Shown here one piece after another: positions 28,301-36,846 of a stretch of DNA of 64,000 nt (positions are counted from its first letter, which is position 1; the number at the start of each line of letters is the position of its first letter). Source of the DNA: Methanobacterium sp. (GTDB lineage Archaea; Methanobacteriota; Methanobacteria; Methanobacteriales; Methanobacteriaceae); assembly GCA_016222945.1 (NCBI GenBank), contig JACRPY010000004.1:434001-498000 (forward strand), in the 5' to 3' direction. The notes under the pieces are model-generated. The model saw only the letters and a list, made by a program, of their open reading frames with translations, did no database searches and was not told where the DNA came from. Position numbers and translations under genes: made by a program.

Positions 28301-29226
28301 TAGGAACATTAAACAACGGAGACTTTGCAACATTAAACATTGCAGCAACAGTAACAGCAGCAAGCGGAACCATAATCAAAAACACAGCAAGCTGCATACA
28401 ACTAACTGAAATAGACAACAACAACACTAACAACCAGAACACAGCCAACATACGAGTTGGCGGAGTAAGCTACACTCCATCAACATGGTTAAGACTAAAC
28501 CAATATCTATACAACCCTGGATACTCACATGACCCACAAACACTATACGACACAGCAATGTTCTACGTGGATCTGCGTAACTACGGACCAGACGACGCAA
28601 CAGGCGTTAATGTAGCCGTAACAATACCTGCAGGGTACACAATACTAGCAATAAACCCTAAACAAGGAACATACAACACAGTAACAAACACATGGAATTT
28701 AGGAAATCTCTGTAACGGAGAATGGGCATACCTAGATTTAGTATTAAAAGTCATGACCGCAAACACCGCACTAACAACCAACACAACAGTCACACAAGCT
28801 GGAACAAATCCAAATCCAACCAAAAGCTCACCAGCAACAATAAACATCAAAGCAGCATCAGACATACAAGTAAAACAAACAGTAAGCAACACACACCCTA
28901 CAAGCGGAAGCTCAATAACTTACACAATAACAGTAACCAACAACGGACCACAAGCAACCACTCTGGTTATAAACGATCTACTCTCAGCAGCCCTTACATT
29001 TGTAAGTTACACTAGCACAACTGGAACATACAGCTCAACTTCAGGAAACTGGACTATAAACAACCTAGGAGCAGGAGCAACAGCAACACTAACCATAACC
29101 GCAAATGTAAACAGCGGTTTACCAATAGGAACCATAATCAAAAATAACGCAACAATAACCAGTTTAACAGGAACAGACCCTAACCAAACAGACATATCAA
29201 AAATAACAACCATACAAACACAATAA
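25315..29226 (+). CDS. Adhesin-like surface protein: beta-helix plus DUF11 repeats
   Basis: 1303 residues. A signal peptide ends near residue 46 (MQTASA-ADIYV). Two right-handed beta-helix regions of polymorphic outer-membrane/pectate-lyase type follow (about 50-290 and 410-690; recurring NGGAIWN and TFTSN), each with an Ig-like linker, then four DUF11-type repeats (about 820-1300; NNGPDDATGV). It ends without an anchor motif. Such proteins are abundant in Methanobacteriales and are thought to mediate contact with other cells or surfaces. Two starts are plausible: ATG 25315 with GAGGT, or TTG 25348, which has the stronger AGGAGGTGA seven bases upstream. Confidence 0.88.
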   Translation: MYKAIKGGEKSLIPTAKIKIKNYHAYLIIIGAIILMASLSMQTASAADIYVNDTGSDTTGTGTIDNPYKTISYGITRASTTSTDTINLNAATFNTYNADATHRDYNITIAKNVNINGAGHDQTIINPAGRGWAFTVTAGFTVNISNLTITNGNKAGTGGAIQNAGTLTLTDCNFTSNTAQNGGAIYNTGTLTVTGSTFRSNRATGTGTNNGGAIWNSGTLTATGNNFLNNAADNNGGALYNNNGVTSTANLQFNRIIGNTAPTGSNIRQNGGTVTANNNWWGSNGGAVGISGFTVSTYLVLTVTPLDNFIPATSNSIVKVDLLHDNTGTYYDPASGHVPDGILVTLFALNPTTIGSLSQTTGTIVNGAATTTFTGNANTGTATVSATVDTITSSGTITIGGGKNDVYVSQTGNDTTGDGSQSRPYFTILKGYNSVYSRGNIHIIGSATSYTGASNKNLTINKNVNIMGESGTVTLDAQDSGRFFTINHEYTVTLSNITFTNGNVGTTANGGALYNDGNLTVTNCIFTGNDADCGGAIWNTMFLTVTDSNFTSNTAARDGGGICTGNGQTDPISSIVTVTNCIFTSNSAQWGGAIWNRSPSLTVTKSTFTSNTASQYGGAIRNWVNAVVTENTFTGNSATTGGAAISTYNGGSTIAHFNRLIGNGVNEMHLAAGTVDATDNWWGSNTSPSAKVDAAVNVSTWLILSITAVPDSIPKLANSWLTGLLTINSNGVDTSSLGHVPDGINMGFAFVNLGVNLGSVSPTTRTTLNGLATSTFTALNTNGVARVSTTVDGVTVYTDIVIGDRTDLAVTNTLDYDDSVVYLKDTGIFYITVHNNGPDDATGVTVTIQIPTGFQVLAINPHVGTYNAGTNTWTIGNLSNNGTAYLDLILKVIQPNVTLTTNATVTGTQEDPNMSNNVARKTVTISPSADIAVTQTVSNLTPNTGNPITITVTASNNGPQTANNVVVFYRPPAGLNAVVTPSAGTTYNSGTGQWIIGTLNNGDFATLNIAATVTAASGTIIKNTASCIQLTEIDNNNTNNQNTANIRVGGVSYTPSTWLRLNQYLYNPGYSHDPQTLYDTAMFYVDLRNYGPDDATGVNVAVTIPAGYTILAINPKQGTYNTVTNTWNLGNLCNGEWAYLDLVLKVMTANTALTTNTTVTQAGTNPNPTKSSPATINIKAASDIQVKQTVSNTHPTSGSSITYTITVTNNGPQATTLVINDLLSAALTFVSYTSTTGTYSSTSGNWTINNLGAGATATLTITANVNSGLPIGTIIKNNATITSLTGTDPNQTDISKITTIQTQ

Positions 29227-29237
29227 AATCCAAATCA

Positions 29238-29278
29238 TTTTTTAGGGGAAACTCCCTAAAAAACCCTACTTTTTTTTT
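29238..29278 (+). terminator. Terminator after the adhesin gene
   Basis: A ten-base perfect stem, TTTTTTAGGG (29238-29247) with CCCTAAAAAA (29254-29263), has a six-base loop and is followed by a T-run at 29270-29278. It begins 12 bases after the stop codon. The rest of the gap up to 29415 is AT-rich with no clear feature. Confidence 0.7.
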
Positions 29279-29415
29279 AAATTTCTTTTCTAATTTCATT
29301 TTAACAAACTAATTTTAAGAACACTTTTAAATATAACAAATTTTAATAATTCAATTAAAACAACTAAATTATATTTGTTTATTCAAAAACAACATCATAA
29401 TAGCTATTTAAGGTT

Positions 29416-30276
29416 TTGATTATGAAACTATCAGGGAATTCAGATATCATTATTGTGATTTTAATCACAGTTTTATTGATTATACTTACATTTGTACCAA
29501 TACTAAATGACACTTCAATCAGAACACTCCTAGGCATAATTTTTATACTATTTTTACCAGGCTATTCTTTAACTGCATGCCTATTTACAAAAAAGAATGA
29601 TCTAACTGCAATTGAACGTTTTGCTTTGAGTCTGGGACTAAGCATAATGCTCACACCTCTAATAGCTTTCGCCCTAAATTTCACCCCATTGGGAATACGT
29701 TTGATACCACTCATTTTATCATTATCTACCTTTACAATCATATTAATTCTAATTGCATACATAAAACGGATGAAAACTTCTCCTGATGAAAGATTTACTG
29801 TTGAATCCGCCAAATTCTTCAAAAAAAATACACAAAATTTCAAAAACGCACCTAAAACTCAAAAAATTCTGGTGGTAGTGCTTATAACCTTAATTGTTAT
29901 CGCAATCCCCTTGACAACTTATGTTATACTTAAACCAAAAGAAAGTGAAAAATTCACAGAATTTTATATTTTAGGGCCAAATGGAACAGCAAGTAATTAT
30001 CCCACAAATTTAACTTTAGGGCAAGCAGGAAACGTTAATGTTGTTATTGTTAATCACGAGCAAATCACAACAAAATATCACCTTTTAATTAAGTTAAATA
30101 ACATCACTATCAAAAACGAAGACCTCACCTTATCTAATAATGAAAAAAAAGAGATTCCATTCACATTTACTCCTTCAAAAACGGGAAAAGGCCAGAAATT
30201 AGAATTTTTACTTTATAAATTACCAGATGATGTTAACATTTACCGTTCTCTTCATCTTTGGATTAATGTTTCTTAA
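29416..30276 (+). CDS. DUF1616 family membrane protein
   Basis: 286 residues. Four N-terminal helices contain the DUF1616 hallmarks (LFLPGYSLTA, then ERFALSLGLSIMLTPLIAF). A fifth helix follows near 150-170, and the C-terminal domain of about 100 residues is an extracellular Ig-like fold (NLTLGQAGNVNVVIVNHE). The domain is widespread in archaea and often lies near surface-glycan or adhesin genes. Function unknown. The gene stands 190 bases after the adhesin, beyond its terminator, so it is probably transcribed separately. Confidence 0.85.
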   Translation: MIMKLSGNSDIIIVILITVLLIILTFVPILNDTSIRTLLGIIFILFLPGYSLTACLFTKKNDLTAIERFALSLGLSIMLTPLIAFALNFTPLGIRLIPLILSLSTFTIILILIAYIKRMKTSPDERFTVESAKFFKKNTQNFKNAPKTQKILVVVLITLIVIAIPLTTYVILKPKESEKFTEFYILGPNGTASNYPTNLTLGQAGNVNVVIVNHEQITTKYHLLIKLNNITIKNEDLTLSNNEKKEIPFTFTPSKTGKGQKLEFLLYKLPDDVNIYRSLHLWINVS

Positions 30277-30359
30277 TTTAAAAATAAGACATTTAAATTT
30301 TAACCTGTTACCTATGTATTTTTAGCATTATAAATCCCTAATTTCATTATAAATCAATG

Positions 30360-30470
30360 TGTGAAAATATGCACTTTTCCTTTCTAAACCCCATAATTTT
30401 TGTGAAAATTAGCACTGCTTTATAAGGTATTTAGATTAATTTTGTGAAATGACCACAACACTTATATATT
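30360..30470 (+). promoter_or_regulatory. Three phased TGTGA-type operator sites and TATA box
   Basis: Three copies of TGTGA-N6-NCAC lie at 30360-30374 (TGTGAAAATATGCAC), 30401-30415 (TGTGAAAATTAGCAC) and 30443-30456 (TGTGAAATGACCAC), 41 and 42 bases apart, or four helical turns. The third abuts the TATA-like CTTATATATT at 30461-30470, which is correctly placed for the gene at 30494. Confidence 0.6.
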
Positions 30471-30493
30471 AAAAAACGAATATATAGGATGTA

Positions 30494-30730
30494 ATGATAT
30501 CAACTGTGACTACTACCACAACAACTGTAACAACTGCAGAAGTTATGACTTACAGTATAATTGCGGTGGTTTTATTATTACTTTTCTTAGCTCTTAGGGA
30601 AATATTAAATGCGGGAGCATACAAAAATAAAGATATGGGATCTTTTGTAAAAAGATCTAATATAGCTATTGTACCCTTACTTTTAGTTTTTATAGCAGTT
30701 ATGGCTTACAAATTATTTATTATACTTTAA
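30494..30730 (+). CDS. Small two-helix membrane protein
   Basis: 78 residues with a threonine-rich N-terminus (TVTTTTTTVTTAE) and two transmembrane helices (about 20-38 and 55-77). GGATG precedes the ATG, and a TATA box lies about 25 bases before the ribosome site. It is followed after ten bases by the gene at 30741, so the two are an operon. I do not recognise the family. A role as membrane partner of the anchored proteins downstream is only a guess from position. Confidence 0.6.
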   Translation: MISTVTTTTTTVTTAEVMTYSIIAVVLLLLFLALREILNAGAYKNKDMGSFVKRSNIAIVPLLLVFIAVMAYKLFIIL

Positions 30731-30740
30731 AGGCGATTAG

Positions 30741-31562
30741 ATGGATAAAGATAGAAAAAAGAAAATTGGAATTATTTTATTACTGCTAATTATTTTAGGT
30801 TTACTCTTATTATTTTTTAAAGGACCATTTGGACCTTCAGGTAATGAAACAAAAATACAAATGTCTAACAATGGAACAACATGGATCCATGTAGTTATGG
30901 CCTTTGAAAATGTAACATTTAATGGAACCACTAATCAAACTCTCGGTGGTCAAACATCAATAAACATTACCAATGGAACCCGTACCAATCTAAAAACAAC
31001 CACGTTTTACGTTGATGCTTGGATTAAACCAAATGGAACAGAAACAATAAATTTAAGCGAAATTCTAGGTTTTGGAAGTAATGCAATTCCAAATGGTGCA
31101 AGATTCCCAACAAAGATATGGTTAAGTGCATATGCACCTGGAGTAAATGAAAGTGCCAAACCAAAAGATAACATGAATTTCTTGATACAGGGTTGGTCTA
31201 TGAGCAAAACTCCTCCTTCAAACCCAAAGTTAGTCACAGTTCAAGCAGTTGAACCAGAGTTATATAACTTTGAATTCCAAAATGTCACTGTAAATTTACT
31301 TCCGTCAGATATAACTGACAATAAATTAACAATAACCGAAGATCCTACTCAATTTGCAAAAATACTTGCCGGAATGAGTACTAATGTTTTATATCTCAAT
31401 GTGGTATTCCTTGATGTTGATGGTGACTTTAAATTAATCATTGACAGAGTAAGTCTATTGAATCTCGGGCCAATAACCACAGCTCCAAACGGTGCAGTAA
31501 CAATTAATGCAAGAAATCCAGGAACATTTGGACCAAATACATTATGCGTAATTACCGCATAA
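30741..31562 (+). CDS. Membrane-anchored extracellular protein, unknown function
   Basis: 273 residues. A single N-terminal helix (about 10-30) anchors a beta-rich outer domain with many N-x-S/T sequons (NGTT, NQT, NIT, NGT, NLS). There are no cysteines except one at the very end. The family is not recognised. It follows the small membrane protein by ten bases and so shares the promoter with three TGTGA sites. It is probably a surface-exposed glycoprotein. Confidence 0.6.
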   Translation: MDKDRKKKIGIILLLLIILGLLLLFFKGPFGPSGNETKIQMSNNGTTWIHVVMAFENVTFNGTTNQTLGGQTSINITNGTRTNLKTTTFYVDAWIKPNGTETINLSEILGFGSNAIPNGARFPTKIWLSAYAPGVNESAKPKDNMNFLIQGWSMSKTPPSNPKLVTVQAVEPELYNFEFQNVTVNLLPSDITDNKLTITEDPTQFAKILAGMSTNVLYLNVVFLDVDGDFKLIIDRVSLLNLGPITTAPNGAVTINARNPGTFGPNTLCVITA

Positions 31563-31648
31563 TCTCTTTTATTTATTTTTTTAATAATAATGCTACTCTT
31601 TTAAAATTCAGTTAATTATATTAAACCATTGCTATAAAGTGAAACACC

Positions 31649-32251
31649 ATGGAAAGAAAGGTTGTAATTATAATCGTTGCAAGTTTACTTATTTTCGGAT
31701 TAATAGCAGTTGAATTTAGTGAAGGTTATATCGAAAAATTATTATTTAACACCATCCCCTACAATTACACTTCTTATGTTACTATACCTCCTTCAGGAAA
31801 TACTGGCACTCTTGGTGGGTATTACATAATATTTGGGAAAGGAACTGATTTTAATTTTGAAATTAAGTTATCTGGTGCTGAAAACTTTGAAGACCCACTG
31901 TGTTATACTGCAGATGGTCTTAATGGCACTGGAAAAATAGATAAAATAATAGTTACATTTGATACTATTTATGCACTTATATCTGGTGATTTCAGGAAAG
32001 CTATGTTAAGCACTATATTTTCAGGAAAATATAACATGAAATGTGCTGCCTGGACAGGTCACGGTGACTTTTCAAGTGATGGAAATAATGTTACAAGTAA
32101 TTTTGTTATTAATGGTCATGACACTTACTGGGAAGGTAAATTCAATCTCATTGCTGCTGGTAATCGGATAGTTGTTCCAGCAAATTATATATGGTACCCT
32201 AACAATAACCCTAGTGAACTCCATAACGTTAATAAAACCTATTATTTATAA
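31649..32251 (+). CDS. Membrane-anchored extracellular protein, unknown function
   Basis: 200 residues with one N-terminal helix (about 5-22) and an outer domain containing two cysteines that could form a disulphide, and several sequons (NYT, NGT, NVT, NKT). The family is not recognised. It lies 86 bases after the previous gene on the same strand and ends 31 bases from the convergent protease gene. It is likely a second surface protein of this small group. Confidence 0.55.
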   Translation: MERKVVIIIVASLLIFGLIAVEFSEGYIEKLLFNTIPYNYTSYVTIPPSGNTGTLGGYYIIFGKGTDFNFEIKLSGAENFEDPLCYTADGLNGTGKIDKIIVTFDTIYALISGDFRKAMLSTIFSGKYNMKCAAWTGHGDFSSDGNNVTSNFVINGHDTYWEGKFNLIAAGNRIVVPANYIWYPNNNPSELHNVNKTYYL

Positions 32252-32282
32252 TTAAAACGTTTATATGAGTTACAATACTGCA

Positions 32283-33623
32283 TTATCGATGGATCAAAGT
32301 TATTCCAAAGATACTATACTCTGTTATAAACGGCATTATTAAAAATAGAAACGTATTAGATAATCCGTGGGATAATGTTATTCCAAATATACTTCGAGTT
32401 TTCTGGTAACAGTATCCATATAACATTGCAACTGAAAAAACAAATGCTAAATCTGTTAACGACTGCCATCCAATGTGAAGACTTGTAAAGAGTAATGAAG
32501 CGTATAACAGGCCAAATGCTCCCCCAAATAGATTTTCAGCATTTCTCTGTATAATTCCCCTAAATAAGAGCTCTTCTGCCAATCCTGTTGAAATTAAAAG
32601 TATTATGCCTGCTATTAAAACTGTTTCAATACTAAAATATGGTATTAATGGTTTGGGGTGAAGAACCTGGTACTCTATAAATCCAAGGATAACTCCTGTA
32701 AATGCTATAAGGAGCTGAACAGGGATATTGCCCCATGTTAAGCCTAAACTAATACGGCTTGTTCCTTGAACTCTTATTATTATTATTGCAGCTGCAAAAA
32801 GAGGTATAGAAATCACAGGGAACCAGTAAAGTACTGGAACTTGCAATAGTGGCATTGTAAGTCCAACTATTCTGATCATTGGTAGTGCCATCATTGCCAT
32901 TAAAATATTTGAAAAATTATAAGACTTGGTTGTTGAACTTTGAATTAAAAGTGAAAAAAGTATAAAACCATGTACTAAAATACCTGCTTCAGGATTTACA
33001 TAAGAAGTTATTAATTCTGCAATAATGATTAAAACAAGATATCCTATTAAAATTATGAGTTGATTTCTAGACAATCGAGATTTAAGCTTTTTCTGCTTTA
33101 AATTATCCATTATTTCTATAATTTCATTTTCTCGTTTAGTGTCCTTAATCTCGCCGAAAAGTTTCAGGGATTTTTCATATTTTATTAAAGCATCTTCTAC
33201 TGCATCTTGACTTTCATATGTATCTGCAATAAGAGATGTTAAAATTGGGGTTCTTTCATTGTCTTTTGCTTTCTGGAACTTTTTCAGTGCTTTCTTATAA
33301 TATTCTCGGGATTCTTCGTATTCCTTATCGTTTTGATAGGTAACTCCCATCCCTGTTAGTGCATATCCTTCTCCAATTATATCTTTATTTTTTATATAAA
33401 TTTTTTGGGATTTTTTATAGAATTTTCTAGACATTTTAGTATCATTTAACTCAATGTAGATGTCTCCTATTTCAAGAAGTGTGTCCGCTTCTTTTTGTAA
33501 ATCACCCACTTCTTCAAATGTGTCTAGAGCCTGGTTATAATATACAAGCGCTTTTTCAAGCTCTCCTCGCCCATAAAATTTGGATCCGATCTTTAATGCC
33601 AGGTCGCCATCATTTTTTCCCAT
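32283..33623 (-). CDS. TPR-domain protein fused to a CPBP (CAAX-type) intramembrane protease
   Basis: 446 residues. About four TPR repeats fill residues 5-165 (for example LALKIGSKFYGRGELEKALVY). Several helices follow, with the CPBP motifs EELLFRG (paired glutamates), FTSLHIGW and ISHGLSN, whose glutamate and histidines form the active site of Rce1/CPBP proteases. The TPR part probably recruits a partner protein to the membrane. Substrate unknown. It is transcribed opposite to the surface-protein genes. Confidence 0.85.
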   Translation of the reverse strand: MGKNDGDLALKIGSKFYGRGELEKALVYYNQALDTFEEVGDLQKEADTLLEIGDIYIELNDTKMSRKFYKKSQKIYIKNKDIIGEGYALTGMGVTYQNDKEYEESREYYKKALKKFQKAKDNERTPILTSLIADTYESQDAVEDALIKYEKSLKLFGEIKDTKRENEIIEIMDNLKQKKLKSRLSRNQLIILIGYLVLIIIAELITSYVNPEAGILVHGFILFSLLIQSSTTKSYNFSNILMAMMALPMIRIVGLTMPLLQVPVLYWFPVISIPLFAAAIIIIRVQGTSRISLGLTWGNIPVQLLIAFTGVILGFIEYQVLHPKPLIPYFSIETVLIAGIILLISTGLAEELLFRGIIQRNAENLFGGAFGLLYASLLFTSLHIGWQSLTDLAFVFSVAMLYGYCYQKTRSIFGITLSHGLSNTFLFLIMPFITEYSIFGITLIHR

Positions 33624-33907
33624 TAATGCACCTTATAAATCTTTTATTATACTATTGTCTTCATTGAAAAACATATATACATTACCTATAATTTCCATTA
33701 AAATTTTAAAATGAAGATTATTTGTATTTAAAATCATTTAAGAAAGTTATTGCAACATTATATCATGTTTTCTAAAATAAATTAAATTATTTTATGAAAA
33801 AAAATATTAAGGTTAAAATTAAATATTAATTTATATTTTAAATTAATGTATTATCTCTTTAATATAATTTAAAAGAAATATTATAGTAAATAAATTAGAG
33901 GCATGAC

Positions 33908-34876
33908 ATGACCCAAGTAACAGTGCTAATACCTGCTTATAATGAAGAAATATCCCTAGGAAGTATTGTACTCAGCGCTAAAAAGTATGCAGATACAATA
34001 ATAGTGGTTGATGACGGTAGCAGCGATAGAACATCAGAAATAGCCAGACTTGCAGGGGCTGAAGTAATAAAACACCCTTTAAATCAGGGTAAAGGTGCAG
34101 CACTTAGAACAGGTTTTAAAGCCATCAAATCCTTAGGTCTTGGGGCAGGAAAATCAGATATTATTGTCACAATGGATTCTGATGGACAGCATAATCCTGA
34201 AGAGATACCCAAAATTATAAGGCCTATTGAAGATGGAGAAGCAGATATAGTAAATGGCAGTCGTTACATTGAAGGTAAAGAGAAAAATACACCTATTTAC
34301 AGGAGATTTGGTCAAACTGTACTGGATACAGCTACTAATGTAGGTAGTGGTATTCCCATTACTGATAGTCAAAGTGGTTTTCGAGCATTTGCCGCTTCTA
34401 CGGTGCCTACTTTTAGATTTAGTTGTGCAGATTTTGGTATTGAAAGTGAAATGTTAATAGATGCTGCAAATGCAGGACTCAAAATAAAAGAAGTTAAAAT
34501 TGGAGTAAGGTACGATGTAGATAGTTCCACAAAAAATCCATTATTTCACGGTCTGGAAGTCTTAGTAAACATTTTAAATGATATAGAGTTCCAAAGACCG
34601 TTAGTTTATTTCACATTACCTGGAGGTATAATCATTATCATAGGTTTAATGCTAGGCCTTGCTTTCTTTAGAGATTATGTTACAGGTTTAAGTACAAATT
34701 TAGCCGCTACAATATTATCAATTCTACTCACGCTGGGAGGGGCATTTTTAGCACTTACTGGCATAATTTTAGATTCAATGTCTAGAATGATAAATAAAAT
34801 GCAAAACAAACCCTCAATTAACATAATTCACCCCGATGAAACTAACTTTAAATCCACTATTAAAGATCAAAAATAA
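33908..34876 (+). CDS. Dolichyl-phosphate sugar synthase-like GT2
   Basis: 322 residues. The GT2 domain has VLIPAYNEE, VVDDGSSD, MDSDGQHNPEE (metal site) and SGFRAF. Two C-terminal helices follow (about 235-295). This is the layout of DPM1/AglK-like enzymes that charge dolichyl phosphate with a hexose from a nucleotide sugar. Such charged lipids feed GT-C enzymes like those at 3-12361. GAGG lies before the ATG. The upstream gap from 33624 is AT-rich and shows nothing clear. Confidence 0.85.
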   Translation: MTQVTVLIPAYNEEISLGSIVLSAKKYADTIIVVDDGSSDRTSEIARLAGAEVIKHPLNQGKGAALRTGFKAIKSLGLGAGKSDIIVTMDSDGQHNPEEIPKIIRPIEDGEADIVNGSRYIEGKEKNTPIYRRFGQTVLDTATNVGSGIPITDSQSGFRAFAASTVPTFRFSCADFGIESEMLIDAANAGLKIKEVKIGVRYDVDSSTKNPLFHGLEVLVNILNDIEFQRPLVYFTLPGGIIIIIGLMLGLAFFRDYVTGLSTNLAATILSILLTLGGAFLALTGIILDSMSRMINKMQNKPSINIIHPDETNFKSTIKDQK

Positions 34877-35099
34877 AATTATGGTCAAAATCATATATCC
34901 TCTTTTTTTAATTCTATATTCTCCTAAATTAGAATAATCAGTAAATTATAACTTAAAAAGAAGCGTATAACTCATTATTTCATTTAAAATTCTATTATTT
35001 GAATTAAATGGGTTTATAAATAATTTTTTATTTAAAATAATAAACTATAATTAATTGTAATCTAATAGAAATTTAAGCTAATCTAAGTTGGTATAAAAA

Positions 35100-35999
35100 A
35101 TGGACATGCGCATATTTATTCTAAGTTCTGGAAATTATGGAACACGAATTGTAAATAATATTGCTAAAATGAACTTTGCTTCATCAATAGTAGGTATAAA
35201 TGAAATTCCTGAAGATTTACCTGAATTCATTGATGATGTAGAAGAATTTGTTCCTGAAAACCTTCCTGAAGCAGATTTAATACTTTCTTTAGGATTATAT
35301 GGAGATATAAATATGATTTTACCATTTGTTGCATCTGAAACTGGAGCAAAATCAATTATTGTTCCCATACATGATCCTAAACAAATTCCTGCTGGTCTTC
35401 AAAGAGAAATAGAAAATGAAATTAAAGATGCTAAAATTGTGTTTCCAAAACCTTTCTGCTCACTTAAACCCGTTGGAGATGAATATATAGATAAATTTGC
35501 TTCAGTTTTTGGTAAACCATTGCTTGAAATTAAAGCAGATGAACTTATAAAAAGCGTTGAAGTTAAAAGAGGCGCTCCCTGCGGTTCAACATGGTTTGTA
35601 GCAGAAAAGTTAATAAATATCCCTGTAAACGAAGCAGAATTTGAATCAGGTAAATTTTATCATAATTATCCATGTTTAGCTTCTATGGCTACAGATCCTC
35701 AAGTAGGAGATACTATACTTCACCTTGCAGGTTATAAAATAAAGGAAGCTGTAAAAAAAGAGCTTGGATTTGCAGCAAAATCTGCAGTTGTAGATGAAAG
35801 TATATGTGAAGGTGGCGATAATTGCGACCACATATGTTTTAATGTGTGCCCTAATGTAAAAATAGGGGATAAAACAATTGTAATAAAAGAAAATGGGAAA
35901 GTTAAAGTTGATGCAGCATCTTGTGGGTGCTGCGATATATGTGTTTTAAAATGTCCATTTGGAGCAATTGAAATTGAGGAAAATGTTAAATTAAAATAA
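35100..35999 (+). CDS. DUF166 protein with C-terminal 4Fe-4S ferredoxin domain
   Basis: 299 residues. The N-terminal part (RIFILSSGNYGTRIVNNI) and the middle (KRGAPCGSTWFVAEKL, FYHNYPCLASM) match the archaeal DUF166 family. The C-terminus is ferredoxin-like, with CxGGDNCDHICFNVCP and CGCCDICVLKCPFGAIEI supplying cysteines for iron-sulphur clusters. The family has been linked to an unusual thymidylate synthase but its reaction is not settled. The gene lies ten bases before the cobalt-precorrin methyltransferase and so probably forms an operon with it. Start may be Met1 or Met3. Confidence 0.85.
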   Translation: MDMRIFILSSGNYGTRIVNNIAKMNFASSIVGINEIPEDLPEFIDDVEEFVPENLPEADLILSLGLYGDINMILPFVASETGAKSIIVPIHDPKQIPAGLQREIENEIKDAKIVFPKPFCSLKPVGDEYIDKFASVFGKPLLEIKADELIKSVEVKRGAPCGSTWFVAEKLINIPVNEAEFESGKFYHNYPCLASMATDPQVGDTILHLAGYKIKEAVKKELGFAAKSAVVDESICEGGDNCDHICFNVCPNVKIGDKTIVIKENGKVKVDAASCGCCDICVLKCPFGAIEIEENVKLK

Positions 36000-36018
36000 A
36001 AAAAATAGAGTGAACAAA

Positions 36019-36780
36019 ATGGAAGGAAAAGTAATATTTATAGGTGCAGGGCCTGGAGACCCTGAACTTTTAACAATAAAGGGTAAAAATGCATTAGAAA
36101 TATCTGAAATTATCATTTATGCCGGATCACTTGTTAATAAAGAAATTTTAAGTTATGCTAAAGAAAATACAGAAATTTACAACAGTGCTTCCATGAATCT
36201 TGATGAGATATTAAGTATAATGGAAAAAGAAACATCTAACGGGAAAATTATTGCAAGAGTGCACACTGGTGATCCATCCATATATGGGGCAATTGGTGAG
36301 CAGATACAATTTTTAAGGGATAAAAACATCCATTTTGAAATAATTCCTGGTGTTAGTTCATTATTTGCAACTGCTGCTGCACTTGAATCTGAATTAACTT
36401 TACCTGAAGTTTCTCAAACTGTCATTATAACAAGACCTGAAGGTAGAACCCCTAAACCCCAATTAGAAGCTATTTCTAATCTTGCAGAACATAATGCAAC
36501 CATGTGTATATTTTTAGGAGTTCATATGATAAAAGAGGTTGTTGGTGATCTTTTAAGCCATTATTCTCCAGATACACCTGTTGCAGTTGTTAAAAAAGCT
36601 TCATGGCATGATGAGATGATTATTAAAGGAACATTAGAAAATATTGCAGATAAGGTTAGGGAAGCAAAAATAGAAAAAACAGCAATGATTGTGGTAGGTA
36701 AAGTTCTTGATCCTGGAAATATTACTCCATCCAAGCTTTATGACTCTAAATTCACTCATGAATACCGTAAAGCAATTTAA
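36019..36780 (+). CDS. cbiF: Cobalt-precorrin-4 C11-methyltransferase
   Basis: About 253 residues of the tetrapyrrole methylase fold. GAGPGDPELLTIKG starts the SAM-binding site, and AGSLVNKEIL, ARVHTGDPSIYGA and IPGVSSLFATAAALESELTLP are the conserved blocks of the CobM/CbiF group. The enzyme adds a methyl group at C11 during cobalamin-type cofactor synthesis, needed in methanogens for the corrinoid of methyl-H4MPT:CoM methyltransferase. I chose the ATG at 36019 rather than the GTG at 36010. Confidence 0.9.
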   Translation: MEGKVIFIGAGPGDPELLTIKGKNALEISEIIIYAGSLVNKEILSYAKENTEIYNSASMNLDEILSIMEKETSNGKIIARVHTGDPSIYGAIGEQIQFLRDKNIHFEIIPGVSSLFATAAALESELTLPEVSQTVIITRPEGRTPKPQLEAISNLAEHNATMCIFLGVHMIKEVVGDLLSHYSPDTPVAVVKKASWHDEMIIKGTLENIADKVREAKIEKTAMIVVGKVLDPGNITPSKLYDSKFTHEYRKAI

Positions 36781-36846
36781 TAAATATATTATTTTGAATT
36801 GACACTTTTTGAAAAATATTTAGAATAATCATAAAAACTGAGTTAT

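Noticed and set aside
25417..29213. Several long minus-strand frames inside the adhesin gene
   Set aside because: They arise from the repeated Thr/Asn/Gly codons of the plus-strand gene, lack ribosome sites and show low-complexity composition.
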